DNA of 64,000 nt from Saprospiraceae bacterium (GTDB lineage Bacteria; Bacteroidota; Bacteroidia; Chitinophagales; Saprospiraceae). The DNA lies in assembly GCA_027488135.1 (NCBI GenBank), contig JAIYCH010000089.1, positions 1-64,000 of the forward strand, in the 5' to 3' direction. The position numbers were made by a program, and so were the translations under genes. The notes below the pieces were generated by a model. It made no database searches and was not told the origin of the DNA. It saw only the letters and a list, made by a program, of their open reading frames with translations. Positions 63,831-64,000 of the stretch are shown piece after piece; the first letter of the stretch is position 1, and each line of letters starts with the position of its first letter.

Positions 63831-64000
63831 ATGAAAAGTATTTTGTTTTTTTCATTATCAATGGTATTCATCGCTTTATCTTGTAATAAAGCAATAGATG
63901 ACCCACAGGTTACCCCAACAAATCCTTGTTCTACGGTAACATTCAAAACTGACATAGCCCCAATCATAACACAGACATGTGCAATTAAATCATGTCATGT
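63831..64000 (+). CDS. Lipoprotein with cytochrome c-like CxxxCH motif, cut by window edge
   Basis: The frame starts at ATG 63831 and runs off the window after 56 codons. It has a lipoprotein signal with a lipobox-like ALSC (Cys at about residue 19) and then a CAIKSCH segment near the window edge, in the CxxxCH form seen in some cytochrome-like surface proteins of Bacteroidota and Planctomycetes. Export to the outer membrane is likely. Nothing more can be said without the rest of the gene. Confidence 0.65.
   Translation, partial: MKSILFFSLSMVFIALSCNKAIDDPQVTPTNPCSTVTFKTDIAPIITQTCAIKSCH

Overview
The window looks like a chromosomal segment of an AT-rich member of the Bacteroidota. The basis is a set of type IX secretion (T9SS) genes (porU, porV, a porP/sprF homologue, a GldJ/GldK-family lipoprotein), a secreted GH5 enzyme with a C-terminal T9SS-type sorting domain, Bacteroidota-style -7 promoter boxes (TAnnTTTG) upstream of many genes, few Shine-Dalgarno sequences, and many exported multidomain proteins. 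A free-living polysaccharide user (Saprospirales, Chitinophagales or Cytophagales type) is a reasonable guess, but the sequence alone does not fix the order. No prophage, CRISPR array or complete insertion sequence is visible.

Layout. 1-7.6 kb: a UbiB/ABC1-like kinase cut by the left edge, an MscS channel, a ZIP metal transporter, a LytS/LytT-type two-component pair, a DEAD-box RNA helicase and msrB. 7.8-11.1 kb: a large exported BNR/VPS10-type repeat protein, then tRNA-Pro and tRNA-Val on the minus strand. 11.5-15 kb: a forward run with a NAGPA-domain protein, xseA, xseB, folK and a deoxynucleoside kinase. 15-20.4 kb: a minus-strand run porP - gldJ - murF - degenerate arginase-fold protein - rhamnose mutarotase-like gene. 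20.6-25.8 kb: porU and porV, divergent from that run; together they form the T9SS locus. 25.8-34.2 kb: carbohydrate-related genes (Gfo/Idh oxidoreductase, hexapeptide acetyltransferase, ThuA protein, sialate O-acetylesterase-type esterase, T9SS-exported GH5 hydrolase, zinc alcohol dehydrogenase). 34.2-37.5 kb: a DUF456 membrane protein, the RNase P RNA gene with promoter and terminator, and a RelE-like/UvrD-like fusion helicase. 37.5-45.3 kb: cell-envelope genes (LptD, amidase, MCE/MlaD, ABC exporter, beta-barrel protein). 45.4-49.3 kb: ilvC, ilvA, EVE and DUF1611/DgcN genes. 49.5-55.8 kb: a 1149-residue ThuA/glucose-sorbosone-dehydrogenase-like/PKD/cytochrome c protein, a sulfatase and an AAA+ ATPase with a nuclease-like C-terminus. 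56-59.9 kb: an araB-araD-araA operon. 59.9-60.9 kb: a scar region holding a probable non-autonomous transposable element inserted at the araA stop codon, then the decayed 3' end of a serine carboxypeptidase gene. 60.9-64 kb: a second BNR/VPS10-type protein, tRNA-Arg, and the start of a lipoprotein with a cytochrome-like CxxxCH motif.

How the genes fit together: porU/porV/porP/gldJ provide export and attachment of proteins carrying the sorting domain, of which the GH5 enzyme is a recognisable local client. The 26-34 kb and 49-60 kb blocks are consistent with breakdown of acetylated or sulfated plant or algal polysaccharide and use of L-arabinose, although no SusC/SusD pair is present. The most unusual items are the 392-bp element with 13-bp terminal inverted repeats and 7-bp flanking direct repeats, the arginase-fold protein lacking metal ligands inside the gldJ-murF run, the RelE-UvrD fusion next to rnpB, a 16-bp perfect palindrome pair beside the AAA+ gene, and a mismatch in the anticodon stem of tRNA-Arg.
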